Below are positions 17,796-26,842 of a stretch of 38,194 nucleotides of DNA, in pieces. The position numbers and the translations under genes are program-made. Origin of the DNA: a virus; IMG/VR virus record IMGVR_UViG_3300044837_000269, positions 1-38,194 of that record; one strand, written 5' to 3'. Below the pieces are notes generated by a model that saw nothing but the letters and a program-made list of their open reading frames with translations, was not told where the DNA came from and ran no database searches. Positions within the stretch are counted from its first letter, which is position 1; each line of letters begins with the position of its first letter.

Positions 17796-18413
17796 TTAAG
17801 CTGCGATGTTCTCCCTGTGTCGTAGTTCGTAAAGAGTCTCGCGATAGATGCTTGTGTGCTCTCGTATCGCTGCCTCTCCGAAGACTTCATGTACCTTGCG
17901 TTCGGTGATGATGTACTTCTCGATGAGACACGCCAGGACGGTTCGCCATCCGCGTGCCGCGTGGCCTTGTGATAGGCCGTGTGAATCAACGTGCATCAAG
18001 TCCCATTCCGGCATGACCGGAACTTGGATGAAGCACACATACTGGAATCCTTTGCGCGGTTGCTTTGGGTCAAGCACCCATAACCCGGCTGTGCCCGGTT
18101 TCACTCCAACGCGCACTTCGCTGTAGATGCGAAACTCTTTCTCAAGAATGCGGATGAACTTGAGCGCGTGCATGAAGTTGACGAGTCGCGCTTTCTCGTC
18201 TGTGAGGATGTCTCTATCCTCAAGAGCGAATGGCCGTGCCATCTCGTCGGAATGCTCTTTCTCTTCCGCCAGAACTTCTTGCGCCATGCTGCGGAAGTCT
18301 TCGGGATGCGACACCCATTTCGGCGTGCCGTCTTTCAGAATCTCTTTAACTGCTGCCTCGGTCGCTGCAAGATCAAGACGCGAGGTAATGTCTGCTGGTT
18401 TGTGATCGCTCAT
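17796..18413 (-). CDS. Uncharacterised phage protein downstream of the capsid gene (205 aa)
   Basis: A soluble protein with mixed helices and strands; the central part 'GVKPGTAGLWVLDPKQPRKGFQYVCFIQVPVMPEWDLMH' has beta character and the start is helical and acidic. No catalytic motif is evident. It starts 72 bases after the capsid gene, past a strong hairpin, and the ATG of the next gene is 7 bases away. It may be a head-completion or decoration protein; I could not place it. Confidence 0.6.
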   Translation of the reverse strand: MSDHKPADITSRLDLAATEAAVKEILKDGTPKWVSHPEDFRSMAQEVLAEEKEHSDEMARPFALEDRDILTDEKARLVNFMHALKFIRILEKEFRIYSEVRVGVKPGTAGLWVLDPKQPRKGFQYVCFIQVPVMPEWDLMHVDSHGLSQGHAARGWRTVLACLIEKYIITERKVHEVFGEAAIREHTSIYRETLYELRHRENIAA

Positions 18414-18449
18414 TTAATCTCTGAGGGAACTGCGGAGTGAAATGCGAAT

Positions 18450-18471
18450 GGGGAAGTCCGAAGACTTCCCC
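18450..18471 (-). terminator. Strong hairpin after the capsid gene
   Basis: A perfect 9-bp stem GGGGAAGTC/GACTTCCCC with a 4-base loop that reads TTCG on the minus strand, 15 bases after the capsid stop. The following bases (ATTCGCATTTC) are not a real T-run, so it may attenuate rather than end transcription. T7 also has a terminator just after its capsid gene. It would let capsid transcripts outnumber those of later genes. Confidence 0.6.
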
Positions 18472-18485
18472 TCGCTGTGGTTCCG

Positions 18486-19511
18486 TTACTGAATTGCTGG
18501 AACAGAGTCAATGTAGCGGAGACTCTGAGTGTTGGTCCCGGTTACAGGACGGCCTGTGATTGTTTGGTGGAAGCGGTAGCTTGCCAACGCACCGATTGTC
18601 CCTGTCGGGTCATACGATGAATCGGGCAGGCTCTTGACCACCTTGCACGAGATGTCGCGCCAGTCGCTTTCGCCCATGTCGGTGTCACCCGGCACAGGTA
18701 GCCACACGCCAACTGCGGCGTAGTCGCCTGCGATGTAAGTGCGATATGCAGTCTTGCCGCCAGAGAAGCTAGGCGTCTTGGTGACGAACGGAGTCTGGTA
18801 GAAGCACACACCCGTTGTCTGGAGGCGGATAGGAACAAGCTGGTCGCCAGAGGCGATGCGCTCGAAGTCCTTCGCGCGTTCCTTGTCATACTTCGCCCAA
18901 TCAATCAGCGAAGCGTTGACGGTCTGGCCGTTAAGGATGTCGTTCACGACGTTGGGGCTGATTGCACCGACGTACTCGCCTTCGGTGTGGACAGGCATTA
19001 CGTTGATCGAAACCAGTTCTTCCTTGAGCGTGCGAACGGTCGGCAGGTCCAGCGGGTTCGTGGAAGCTGCTCCAGTTGCGTTGACTGCGGAGTCCACGTT
19101 GACCAATGCGTCGAAGAACGTAGAATACAGTTCCGATAGCGACTGCCCTGCGCGGTAGCCCAATTCAACTGCGGAATTGCCTACGACGTTATCAATGGAC
19201 GAGGCCACTTGAAACGCAGAGAAGTTCGTATAGTCAGACCATTCTGCCAACTGCGCGGCGGAAGTGTTCTGCGGAACGTAGATCGGATTACCGATTGCTC
19301 CGTCTGTGGTTGGCGTTACGTTTGCGCCAAGCGTGCTGTACTGGAAGAAGTTGCGGTTGATACCGCTGCCAGTCGGCTGCATACGCTTGATCGCCATCTT
19401 GAAGAAAGCGTTAGTCTGCCCCTTCAAGTTCGGGATGAGTTCGCTGTCGAACAGGATTGCCTGTGACGTGAGCGAATTCCCGACGTTTCCTACTGATGGA
19501 TTTGCACCCAT
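18486..19511 (-). CDS. Major capsid protein, N4-gp56-like HK97 fold (341 aa)
   Basis: The protein matches the plan of N4-gp56-type capsid proteins: a helical N-arm (residues 1-55), a run 'SDYTNFSAFQVASSIDNVVGNSAVELGYRAGQSLSE' (about 90-130) with the long spine helix, the A-domain segment 'EGEYVGAISPNVVNDI' (about 178-193), and a C-terminal 'ISCKVVKSLPD' strand. It lies right after the scaffold gene and before a strong hairpin. It forms the icosahedral shell. It is shorter than N4 gp56 (about 400), which is within the family range I expect. Confidence 0.85.
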   Translation of the reverse strand: MGANPSVGNVGNSLTSQAILFDSELIPNLKGQTNAFFKMAIKRMQPTGSGINRNFFQYSTLGANVTPTTDGAIGNPIYVPQNTSAAQLAEWSDYTNFSAFQVASSIDNVVGNSAVELGYRAGQSLSELYSTFFDALVNVDSAVNATGAASTNPLDLPTVRTLKEELVSINVMPVHTEGEYVGAISPNVVNDILNGQTVNASLIDWAKYDKERAKDFERIASGDQLVPIRLQTTGVCFYQTPFVTKTPSFSGGKTAYRTYIAGDYAAVGVWLPVPGDTDMGESDWRDISCKVVKSLPDSSYDPTGTIGALASYRFHQTITGRPVTGTNTQSLRYIDSVPAIQ

Positions 19512-19552
19512 GATGGTTTACCTACTTGATTTCGTTTGGCTTTCAGGAGGGA

Positions 19553-20386
19553 TTAGCTGTTGAGAACACGTTCTAGTTCCGCGCGTAGCTGAGGATTGCT
19601 CATGTGTCGGCGGTATTCTGCGGGGTTCTCTCTGCCCATCTTTATGTAATCCTGCTTAGTAAGCCCCTTCTGGCGATTCGCCGGACGATTGCCTGAGAAC
19701 TGTCCTGGCTGAATGCTGGAGGGCGCTGACCGTGAGGGTCTCTGCTGCTCGACCGGGATTTCCGGTTGCTGCTGAGTTACTACTTGTTCTTGCGTCGTTC
19801 GCGGATGTTGGGCCAATCTGCCCTGACATTCCTCGAACGCAATCTCTAGGTTGTCTGCTGTGTACTCGTAACCGTTGGCCTTGAGCCAATCGGTGAGCGC
19901 GATGCCATTTGCATCGCAGTTGTAGAAGTCTTCGACGTGACGATTCAGGAAGGTATAAGTCTCCTGTAGGATTCGCGCCTTGTACCGTTCCGGTGCTACT
20001 TCGGATTCGATAACGCGCTTGATCGCTTTCGTCGCAGTGGCCGGGTTTTGTAGCTCGATGCCAAGCTGAAACTCATCGTCCACGGTTAGAGGCTGGACTT
20101 CGTTTCGCTTCGGCGTCGGACTAGGACGGGACTTTAGGCGTTGAATGTGGCTGTCGGCGTGAGCCTTTGCCTTCATCAACTCCGCTATTAGCTTCACGCG
20201 CGTAGGCGCAGTGAAACGCTGAGGTCGTCCGTCTGCTGCGGCGATTTCTGCTGTCCACGTTCCGTCTGTTTGGTTATAAGACAGTCCGGGGATGTCTACT
20301 GCTTCTTCCTGGGTGGGATTGCCAGCCGGGATTACCTGCACTTCAACGGGATTTCCGTTGATTACTTCGGTCTGTGTTTCTGTCAT
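19553..20386 (-). CDS. Scaffolding protein (277 aa)
   Basis: Located between the portal-side genes and the capsid gene, with a charged, helix-forming composition, a Gln/Pro-rich linker (about residues 205-240) and a basic C-terminus 'YIKMGRENPAEYRRHMSNPQLRAELERVLNS'. A short basic C-terminal helix that binds the capsid is typical for scaffolds. I see no protease motif, so it may leave intact. The role is assigned from place and composition. Confidence 0.7.
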   Translation of the reverse strand: MTETQTEVINGNPVEVQVIPAGNPTQEEAVDIPGLSYNQTDGTWTAEIAAADGRPQRFTAPTRVKLIAELMKAKAHADSHIQRLKSRPSPTPKRNEVQPLTVDDEFQLGIELQNPATATKAIKRVIESEVAPERYKARILQETYTFLNRHVEDFYNCDANGIALTDWLKANGYEYTADNLEIAFEECQGRLAQHPRTTQEQVVTQQQPEIPVEQQRPSRSAPSSIQPGQFSGNRPANRQKGLTKQDYIKMGRENPAEYRRHMSNPQLRAELERVLNS

Positions 20387-20405
20387 GTTCCTCTACGGCG
20401 TCAAT

Positions 20406-20717
20406 CTACGCCGGGTCTAGGACTTGTTCTATTGGTTCCTGGTTGACAACTCCCGCGTATGCGGATTCAACTTGGAACTTAATGTCTTTCAGTACTCGCG
20501 CTGCGAACTGATTCATCGCGTAAGCATTCGATTGAAGCTCGTTGACTAGCTGTCGGCGGTTCGGTGCGTCCGGTGGGACTCTCACGACTTCCGCTGTTGC
20601 TTGCTGGCATACGCTGTCAATGATCTTCTGGAGAACGGGATAGCCAGCGTGTTCTACGAGTGATGCAATGAAGTTGCGTTCGTTAACGGTTAGCTCTGTT
20701 GGCTGTTGTTGTTGCAT
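20406..20717 (-). CDS. Small portal-adjacent protein (103 aa)
   Basis: A Gln-rich small helical protein (MQQQQPTELTV...) with two acidic ends and one long amphipathic helix. It is joined to the portal gene by a one-base overlap (TAATG type at 20717) and lies 19 bases before the scaffold. Small proteins at this place are often head-assembly or portal-associated factors. Function not known. Confidence 0.6.
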   Translation of the reverse strand: MQQQQPTELTVNERNFIASLVEHAGYPVLQKIIDSVCQQATAEVVRVPPDAPNRRQLVNELQSNAYAMNQFAARVLKDIKFQVESAYAGVVNQEPIEQVLDPA

Positions 20718-22804
20718 TACGCCTCTACGTTGCTGCCGAATCCTTTACTGCCGGGTTCGCCATTCACGGCTTCGCTTTCACCCGATTGTTCGACTGCTTG
20801 ACGCATAAGCTCTCCGCCTGCGCGTCCAAGCTGCCCTTCCTCTTGCAACTGTTCCTTGTTCTCGAACTTCTTCTGTTCGAGTGCCTCGACTTGCTGGCCT
20901 TTCTGTGCCTGCAATGCTGCCGGGGAGTTGGCTTGCGACTGTTGCTTCTCTTGCGGATTCATCGGGACTAGGAAGTCTTGCGAGAACTTCCAGCCTGCGA
21001 GGTCGGACATTGCGTTGAAGAACGCAACGAAGTTCCACTTGTAACCCTGGTCGTGCGCCATCTGCACAATCGTCGGGTTGTTCATCATCTGTTCAACGAA
21101 CGGTAGATACTGCGCCATCTGCGCTTTCGCGCCGAGCTTGGCTCCGGCCAGCACTTCGTATTCAATCTTGGCCTTGCGGAACTGTTCGTGATCTACCTTG
21201 AACTGCTGTCCCATCTCTTCGTTCAATACGTCGCGGAGAACGGAAGTCGGGAGTAGGTCGTTATTGAGGTCGTCCATCTGCCAGAGCCACGGTACGAAGA
21301 CTTGGCGGATGAAGCGCATCGTTGGGCCGTCGAGACGTGATGCGTTGGCTGCGACGACTGCGTTTGCGCCGGATGCGGTACGCATTCCGGTTGTCTTGAC
21401 GCCTGCACTGCCAGCGCCCATTGATACTTGTTCGTTTGCGCCGGAAGAGGTCTGCGCGTCGGCCATCATCTGTTGCATGAAGGAGAACGCGACTTGCGGT
21501 GGTTCGGGGAATTCGAGAACTTGGAATGCCTTGCCTACGTCGTCGGCGTCAACGTCAATGATGCCGCCTAGTCGAACACGCGTGTTCTGCGAGGGAGTGT
21601 TCCATCCCTTCTTGCGAAGGGTCGTGGGGTTCAACGTGTAAGCCATCATGTCGAGCGAGAGGTTGGAGACTCCCTGCTTGACTAGTTGCTTGCCGCCCAC
21701 GATGAGGCCGAGTCCCTGTCCGTAGAACGAATCAGGAATGTTGCGCCAGTTGGCGGACAAGAACGGAATCTTGGCGAATGGATTCGCTTCATTGCGAATC
21801 AGAATGTTGTCGTCCTGGTGACGGAGGACCACGATTACGCGGTCTGAGTCCCAACGCTCTAGGATTTCTAGTCCGTTAGCGAGCGGGTCTGCTGTTGAGC
21901 GGACGTTACGCGGGAGTGCGGCTTGTAGCCAGCCACGCATCGTAGCCGGGATAACCATCGGAAGGTTGTCGCCACCTGGAATACCCTGCGGGCGCAAGAA
22001 GAATGACTTGAGAACTTCTTCCGAAGGAATGTCGTAGCCTTCTAGTCCGCGTAGTGCGTTTAGGTCGTCGTAGGTCGCGTAGTCGCGATAGACAACGTAC
22101 TTCGCGCGGCGAATGTCTCCGTAACGGCATCCGGGGTCAACGAGTACAGTGCGGATGTCGCAGTACTTGAGCCACGGACGTTGAATCTGTTTGTCGTCGT
22201 AAGTGACGGTGAATTGGTCAGAACCTTCCGTATGAACGTCGTGCGTCATAAACGGGGTCTTGATCGTCGGAGGTTTCTCAACGCGCTTGTAGGTCTTGAC
22301 CTTGCGCGTCTCTTCCATCCACCCGTATTTCCAAATGCCTGTGCCGAACAGGGCCATCTGCTCAATGCCGCGTTCGACTTCTTCCTCAAACTTCATGTCG
22401 TCAAGCTGGAAGGAGAAGAGAGCGGACTTCGCGCGGATGATGTCCTGCGATGTGCCGGGACGCGGACGCAGAATGAACGGAGGGTCTCCGTAGAAGATGC
22501 CGCCCATCATCTTAGGAACGAGTGACGAGATGATGTCGGACAGCATGAAGTCGCTTACGTTTGCACGCGCGACGGAACTGCCTTCAAATACGGAAGCATT
22601 CTTTGGTGACTGGAGGATGATTGCTGCTTGGTCCCAGCCTGCCGCCCAATTGTTCTGAGTAATAAAGTTGTCGCAAGTAGCGGCGTCGTCCAGCACTAGC
22701 TTTAGTGCGGATGGGTCGTCAAACATGAGCAAGCCCGATTCGAGATCGCGCTTGATGCTCTGCTCTGTGATTTCCGCTGCTGGCTGTAGATTCAGTGTCG
22801 GCAT
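20717..22804 (-). CDS. Portal protein (695 aa)
   Basis: Size, position next to the large terminase and sequence plan fit a podovirus portal: an N-terminal segment with 'FMLSDIISSLVPKMMGGIF', a wing region with 'YVVYRDYATYDDLNALRG' and 'ERWDSDRVIVVLRH', a stem region 'KQLVKQGVSNLSLDMMAYTLNPTT' and a Gln/Glu-rich C-terminal tail (from about residue 600). It forms the dodecamer through which DNA is packaged and ejected. Confidence 0.85.
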   Translation of the reverse strand: MPTLNLQPAAEITEQSIKRDLESGLLMFDDPSALKLVLDDAATCDNFITQNNWAAGWDQAAIILQSPKNASVFEGSSVARANVSDFMLSDIISSLVPKMMGGIFYGDPPFILRPRPGTSQDIIRAKSALFSFQLDDMKFEEEVERGIEQMALFGTGIWKYGWMEETRKVKTYKRVEKPPTIKTPFMTHDVHTEGSDQFTVTYDDKQIQRPWLKYCDIRTVLVDPGCRYGDIRRAKYVVYRDYATYDDLNALRGLEGYDIPSEEVLKSFFLRPQGIPGGDNLPMVIPATMRGWLQAALPRNVRSTADPLANGLEILERWDSDRVIVVLRHQDDNILIRNEANPFAKIPFLSANWRNIPDSFYGQGLGLIVGGKQLVKQGVSNLSLDMMAYTLNPTTLRKKGWNTPSQNTRVRLGGIIDVDADDVGKAFQVLEFPEPPQVAFSFMQQMMADAQTSSGANEQVSMGAGSAGVKTTGMRTASGANAVVAANASRLDGPTMRFIRQVFVPWLWQMDDLNNDLLPTSVLRDVLNEEMGQQFKVDHEQFRKAKIEYEVLAGAKLGAKAQMAQYLPFVEQMMNNPTIVQMAHDQGYKWNFVAFFNAMSDLAGWKFSQDFLVPMNPQEKQQSQANSPAALQAQKGQQVEALEQKKFENKEQLQEEGQLGRAGGELMRQAVEQSGESEAVNGEPGSKGFGSNVEA

Positions 22805-22808
22805 TTAG

Positions 22809-24551
22809 TTAAACGTGCATCCCGTTTCCCCCAAACACGTCGTTAAGGGCAGAGCGGGGAGTACGGTCGGGCATCGTTGGAAGTAGTTCGTCTGTCGGGT
22901 CGTTATCGCCGCGAGTGGCGAACATCATTGCGTGGTAAGCGCGAGCGCGTTCTTCTGCTATGCGCTTCTCTTCTTCGTCGTCCACTGCTTTCTTCTCGTC
23001 GTCAGTCATGGCGACGTTGGAAGGAACGAAGAGTTGCAAGTAAGCAATGGCGTCCGGGATGTCGTCGTGACGGCCTTTGTTCTTGCGTTCGCCTGTGTAG
23101 CGGTGGAACTGATCGAATGTCTTGTCAATCCAGGGGCCGGGTGCGAACCATAGGCGGTTGGAGTTGAGTAGGACTTCGAGTCCCTTGATGCGATTGCGCT
23201 TGGCGTCTTTCTCGTTGGAGACAACTGCCCAATGAATGTTGAGCGCGACGTTGTAGAGCATTGCTTGGCGTTGAATCTCTAGTTGCAGGAGTTCCGCGCC
23301 GTTGGACTTCTCAATGACCGTGACTTTAGGTGCGTACTTCTTGGTGAGGTTGACGATCTGGAATGCGAGTTCGCTTGGCTTGAAGCGTCCGAAGACTAGC
23401 TCCAGGATGAATAGCTTGCCGTCTTCCGTGACCTTGCCGACTGCTCCGCAGGACATATCGCCGGAAGATGCGCCGGACATTGCCCAATCCCAAGAGACGA
23501 AGATGGTTCCTTGGTCCGGGACTGCTGAGAGTTGGCATTGGTGCGCGTGAAGCACGTCCAAATCGAACGTGATGTCACTGCCTGCGACTGGTTCATTTAG
23601 CTGCTGGCAGCGGAATACTGTTTCGTTGCTGAGTAGCTTCTTGCGAAGCACTTTGAATGGGAGCTTCTCCGCGAATAGCAGGTCTACGTCTTCGGGAGTT
23701 AGTTCAAAGATGTTCTTCTGTACCGCGTGTGCCTTCACTTTCCACGAAGACTGGCAAGCATAGAGAAGCGGGTTAGATTCTTCCGTGCTGCGCTTGATGA
23801 TTACGCCGTAGAGGTCGTCGGGCGCGTAACGCGTGCCGATGATGTCGCGGTATCCCCACGGTTCAAGTAGTTCACCTACGGTGTCAAACTTAATCTGGAG
23901 AGTCTCGCGTCCGTCTTGCGTGCGGCTGTTCTCGTCGGTGAGAACGTCGTCGCACTTCATTACGTCGCAGTGCCAGCCGGAGAGGTTCGCGCCGATTGAG
24001 TTAGCCCATACGGTCGGTTCGTGATCGGCCTCGCGGCATGGGCAATAGAACTTCTCGTCTGATTCTTGGTCGTTTTCTCCGATGAGGTATTCCGGGAATA
24101 GCTTTTGGAATAGGCTCTCGTGTCCTTCGCGGACTCGGAAGAGGTTCTTGATGCGGCGAACGAAGTCTTTAGCGAGCTTCGCTTCGCCAGTGAGAATCAG
24201 GATGCGGATGTCCGGGAAACATAGAATCCACTGGACTGCATCGTAGCGGTCAATCGTGCTCTTGAGCGTGCCGCGCGGATAGAGAAGCAAGCGGTCTTTG
24301 TATTGAAGGTCTTGCTCCGCGATTGTCTTGCAAGGGTCTTTGTGAACGAAGAGTTCGCAAATAGGTTTGTGGACTCGTTCGATGAGAAGGTTATGCGACT
24401 TGCCAATCTCTTCCTTCGCTAGAATCTGCGAGAGATACCAGAGATCGCGCTTGCACTTCTCGCGTGCTTCTTGCCACACGTCGAAAGGAAACTCATCGCG
24501 CTCGCTCTTGGTTTTGAATGTGTGATCGTAGATTACCTGTGCGGTTGCCAT
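22809..24551 (-). CDS. terL: Large terminase subunit (580 aa)
   Basis: ATPase part: Walker A PRGTLKST (residues 92-99) and Walker B with adjacent acid DVMKCDD (196-202). Nuclease part: D355 in FVSWDWAMSG, E414 in VIEKSNG and the D cluster D496/D497/D500 in RHDDIPDAIAYL, the usual three acidic sites of the RNase-H-like fold. It cuts and pumps DNA into the procapsid through the portal encoded four bases downstream. No convincing small-subunit gene was seen nearby. Confidence 0.92.
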   Translation of the reverse strand: MATAQVIYDHTFKTKSERDEFPFDVWQEAREKCKRDLWYLSQILAKEEIGKSHNLLIERVHKPICELFVHKDPCKTIAEQDLQYKDRLLLYPRGTLKSTIDRYDAVQWILCFPDIRILILTGEAKLAKDFVRRIKNLFRVREGHESLFQKLFPEYLIGENDQESDEKFYCPCREADHEPTVWANSIGANLSGWHCDVMKCDDVLTDENSRTQDGRETLQIKFDTVGELLEPWGYRDIIGTRYAPDDLYGVIIKRSTEESNPLLYACQSSWKVKAHAVQKNIFELTPEDVDLLFAEKLPFKVLRKKLLSNETVFRCQQLNEPVAGSDITFDLDVLHAHQCQLSAVPDQGTIFVSWDWAMSGASSGDMSCGAVGKVTEDGKLFILELVFGRFKPSELAFQIVNLTKKYAPKVTVIEKSNGAELLQLEIQRQAMLYNVALNIHWAVVSNEKDAKRNRIKGLEVLLNSNRLWFAPGPWIDKTFDQFHRYTGERKNKGRHDDIPDAIAYLQLFVPSNVAMTDDEKKAVDDEEEKRIAEERARAYHAMMFATRGDNDPTDELLPTMPDRTPRSALNDVFGGNGMHV

Positions 24552-24575
24552 TCATACCGGGACTGCGGGAGAGGT

Positions 24576-25091
24576 TTAAGCCTGGGCTGCCATCGGTGCG
24601 GCTGCGTCGGCGGGTGCGGGGGCGGGTGCTTCACTGCCCATTGCGTCGGTCATGTGTTCCAGCATTCCGGCATCGTCCGGGGTTGCGGCGCTCTGCTCGC
24701 TGCCGTCCATCATCGAATGACGAATGGTGTGCGACTTGTCTGTGTGGTGCTCAATATGTGTGTGCTTAATTCCGTGCTTCGGTTTGGAGTTCTTCTTAGA
24801 CATTGCTTTATCCTTCGGAACTACCGTCTCGCCTTCGTGTAGCAAGTAGGGTCCGGTCTTGTGGACTGTGCCGCCGTGTTTCATGGAGCCGAGCATTCCG
24901 CCAAGAGCCTGCTTGTTCTGCTCGTTCTGATTCGATTGATTCAAGCCAGCGTATTCAGAGTCTCCGCCGCCCTTGCGGTCGGTTTCGCCTTGCGCTGCGA
25001 CGAACTTGCGGCGCTGGTCGGAGTCTTTAATCCCGGCTGCGGTCTGTCCGCGTCGTCTGGAAAGGTCTGCTCGTTCTTGTTCGGTGGGCAT
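24576..25091 (-). CDS. Small phage protein with 'LLHEGETVVP' motif (171 aa)
   Basis: I start at the ATG at 25091 (MPTEQERADLSRRRG); the frame is open further. The central 'HGGTVHKTGPYLLHEGETVVPK' is a motif I recall from small phage virion-associated proteins and tape-measure ends ('tGpYxLHxGExVvp'). It is followed by a Lys/His-rich segment and an Ala/Pro-rich tail. It overlaps the glycosyltransferase end by 65 bases. Function unknown; virion or packaging association is likely from its place before terL. Confidence 0.6.
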   Translation of the reverse strand: MPTEQERADLSRRRGQTAAGIKDSDQRRKFVAAQGETDRKGGGDSEYAGLNQSNQNEQNKQALGGMLGSMKHGGTVHKTGPYLLHEGETVVPKDKAMSKKNSKPKHGIKHTHIEHHTDKSHTIRHSMMDGSEQSAATPDDAGMLEHMTDAMGSEAPAPAPADAAAPMAAQA

Positions 25092-25677
25092 AGTGTGTGT
25101 GTTGTGCGGTGATGTACTTCTCGCGCGTAGTGATTTGCATCTGGACTGTCCAGTCCGGTGAGAGAGGCTGTGCGTCACACTGGCCGCATTCACAAGGTTC
25201 AATCGTGAAGTCCGGCAAGTCGTGAGGAGTGATGCCGTGGTGGGCGAGTGCTGCGCCTGTCCATCGGTCTTCCGCGTAGGTCTCGTGAGAGAGTGGCGCG
25301 TTAGCGATGATGGTGAGTGCTTTGCGTGAGAGCCAGTAAGCTCCGCCTGAACAATATGGCTGTTGAGTGCCAGTGTTGATGCCGCGCGGGAGAATCATTC
25401 CTGCGTAGTGGGCGTTGGGGATTACTAGCTGCTGAGTCCTGATATAAACGTCGTCGTCTACTATCAAGAGCCAGTCGTACTCATGGGCGAGTGCGTATGC
25501 GGCGATTGCTTTCGTCTTGATGCAGAGCGAGTAGTAATCGTCGGGAACGTTGAGAACTTGTCCGGTGAAGACTTTGAAGTCATAGCCGGGTGGGAGTTCC
25601 TGTGCCCAAGAGTTGATGCAGAGTTGCGCTCGCGCTGAGAACTTGAGGCAAGATTCGAGTGCGACAAGTACGCGCAT
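25027..25677 (-). CDS. GT31-like glycosyltransferase (216 aa)
   Basis: The fold signals of a GT-A enzyme are clear: an N-terminal strand 'RVLVALESC', a DxD-type motif VDDDVYIR (residues 73-80), then 'YCSGGAYWLSRKAL' (about 108-121) and 'YAEDRWTGAAL' (about 134-144). This order (DDD, GGAY, ED) is that of GT31 beta-1,3-glycosyltransferases. A CECGQC motif follows near residue 162. It could decorate the phage virion or DNA, or alter a host surface glycan. It lacks a membrane anchor. There is no Shine-Dalgarno site right before the ATG. Confidence 0.75.
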   Translation of the reverse strand: MRVLVALESCLKFSARAQLCINSWAQELPPGYDFKVFTGQVLNVPDDYYSLCIKTKAIAAYALAHEYDWLLIVDDDVYIRTQQLVIPNAHYAGMILPRGINTGTQQPYCSGGAYWLSRKALTIIANAPLSHETYAEDRWTGAALAHHGITPHDLPDFTIEPCECGQCDAQPLSPDWTVQMQITTREKYITAQHTHYAHRTRTSRPFQTTRTDRSRD

Positions 25678-25752
25678 AAGAGGAGATGTGAATCACAAGA
25701 GGGGCTACCTTACGGAGTCTCGATTCAGTTCCCTTCCAAGACTGCCGTTGCT

Positions 25753-25770
25753 CCTTCCTCTTGCGGAAGG
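25753..25770 (-). other. Short hairpin in the gap before the glycosyltransferase
   Basis: A perfect 6-bp stem CCTTCC/GGAAGG with a 6-base loop lies 12 bases after the stop of the virion-like gene upstream. No T-run follows. It may protect or separate the transcript; it is weak evidence for a terminator. Confidence 0.35.
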
Positions 25771-25781
25771 CTCTAACTCGT

Positions 25782-26312
25782 TTAGGCCGATGCGTATGCT
25801 GCGCTGAACTGCTGCAATGCAGCGGTGTTCAACGAGTCCGATACGCCGAACGTGACGCCGATTACAAGGTTGTAAGCTGCGCCTGTTCCGTTGTAGACGA
25901 TGGCTGTTAGCGAAGTGTTGGTCAGTGCAACGGACGTGCCGTTCACGACTAGCTTTGCGTTCACTACCTGCACGACGCCTGATGCCTGATCGCCTTGAAT
26001 GTCGGCTTCAAAAGCCCACGGATAGTTAGCGCCAGTCGTTAGAGCCTGGGCCGATGTTCCGGTGGAAACGGTCGTGTTGCTGGCTCCGGTCAACGAACTG
26101 CCGGACTGTAGAACGACGTTCACTGTCGGAGACGTACCGTGAACAAACAGAGTTCCGGCTGCCTTGACGGAGATGATCTGGCCGTTGGCCGACTGAGGGA
26201 TTTCGAGACCTGCCGGGACTAGAGCACTCAACAGAGAGGGGAATACCTTCTCCGTGGTGCCAGTTCCGCCAACCTTCGACGGTGATGCGTAAGAGATGCC
26301 TGCGCTAATCAT
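25782..26312 (-). CDS. Beta-rich virion/decoration-like protein (176 aa)
   Basis: I start at the ATG at 26312 (MISAGISYASPSKVGG), which has AAGGAA about ten bases upstream; the frame is open further. The product is Thr/Ser/Gly/Val-rich with strand repeats such as 'LFVHGTSPTVNVVLQSG' and 'NAKLVVNGTSVALTNTS'. There are no cysteines and no enzyme motifs. The pattern fits decoration, head-fibre or other virion surface proteins. It is the second gene of the late operon. Confidence 0.6.
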   Translation of the reverse strand: MISAGISYASPSKVGGTGTTEKVFPSLLSALVPAGLEIPQSANGQIISVKAAGTLFVHGTSPTVNVVLQSGSSLTGASNTTVSTGTSAQALTTGANYPWAFEADIQGDQASGVVQVVNAKLVVNGTSVALTNTSLTAIVYNGTGAAYNLVIGVTFGVSDSLNTAALQQFSAAYASA

Positions 26313-26413
26313 TGGAATGTTCCTTGCGGGTTCTCCGCGAAGCGTCAAGGGTCTCCTGACGATTGAGTGATGGGATTTACTAAACTGGTCGGGTAAGGTC
26401 AGTCGGTTATATG

Positions 26414-26467
26414 CCGGACGCATTGTCCGGGTTTCCCCGTCTCACCGAACCCGGTAGAGATCGGGTT
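26414..26467 (-). other. Two hairpins in the gap between the first two late genes
   Basis: CCGGAC-5-GTCCGG (26414-26430) and AACCCG-8-CGGGTT (26448-26467) are perfect inverted repeats in the 153-base gap (26313-26465). The second overlaps the last bases of the 61-residue gene. Neither is followed by a T-run. They could control expression of the next gene or stabilise the mRNA end. Confidence 0.4.
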
Positions 26468-26651
26468 AGAACTTGGCTCCAACGTGCTTGAAGGAAGCGG
26501 CTACCTTCTTCTCCAGGTCTGCGGCCTTAGCTTCGGCAGCCTTGAGTCGGCTGTCTAGGGACTTAATCCAAGTCAGAAGAGGGCCGGACGCGCGGTGAGC
26601 GAAGACTTCGCCAGCCGGGGAGGAGTTAGGAGCGGAGATGTTGTCGGACAT
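26466..26651 (-). CDS. 61-residue coiled-coil protein, first late gene
   Basis: Starts at the ATG at 26651 (MSDNISAPNSSP) with CGAGG upstream. The second half is an Ala/Glu/Lys heptad helix 'DSRLKAAEAKAADLEKKVAASFK', which should form a coiled coil. It is the first gene of the long late operon. A small terminase or other DNA-binding role is possible but not shown by the sequence. Confidence 0.55.
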   Translation of the reverse strand: MSDNISAPNSSPAGEVFAHRASGPLLTWIKSLDSRLKAAEAKAADLEKKVAASFKHVGAKF

Positions 26652-26812
26652 TGGTATGCCTCGGAGAGATGGTGCTGAGAAGAGATGGGATATTTCCCGC
26701 AAGAGCGGGGCCGGGACGAAACGGCTAGGGCATACCACGAGGGTAAGCGTCTCCCGTTAAGCATGATGCGAAGCGAATGCTTCACATAAGCGGAGTACTT
26801 CTACTTGAGGTT
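26652..26812 (-). other. 5' leader of the late operon with two hairpins
   Basis: About 155 bases separate the late promoter from the first late gene. They hold CCCGC-4-GCGGG (26696-26709) and GAAGC-4-GCTTC (26770-26783). No gene of credible length is seen on either strand. A structured leader is likely; its function is unknown. Confidence 0.4.
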
Positions 26813-26842
26813 AGTATAAGAGAATAGAGTAACGTGTGTCTA
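26813..26842 (-). promoter_or_regulatory. Candidate late promoter
   Basis: On the minus strand TAGACA (26837-26842) is followed after 18 bases by TATACT (26813-26818), each one base from consensus. The -35 lies within a 15-base word (TATAGACACACGTTA, 26830-26844 minus) that also stands on the plus strand at 27549-27563, in front of the early genes. Transcription would start near 26806 and read the whole late operon. Confidence 0.5.
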
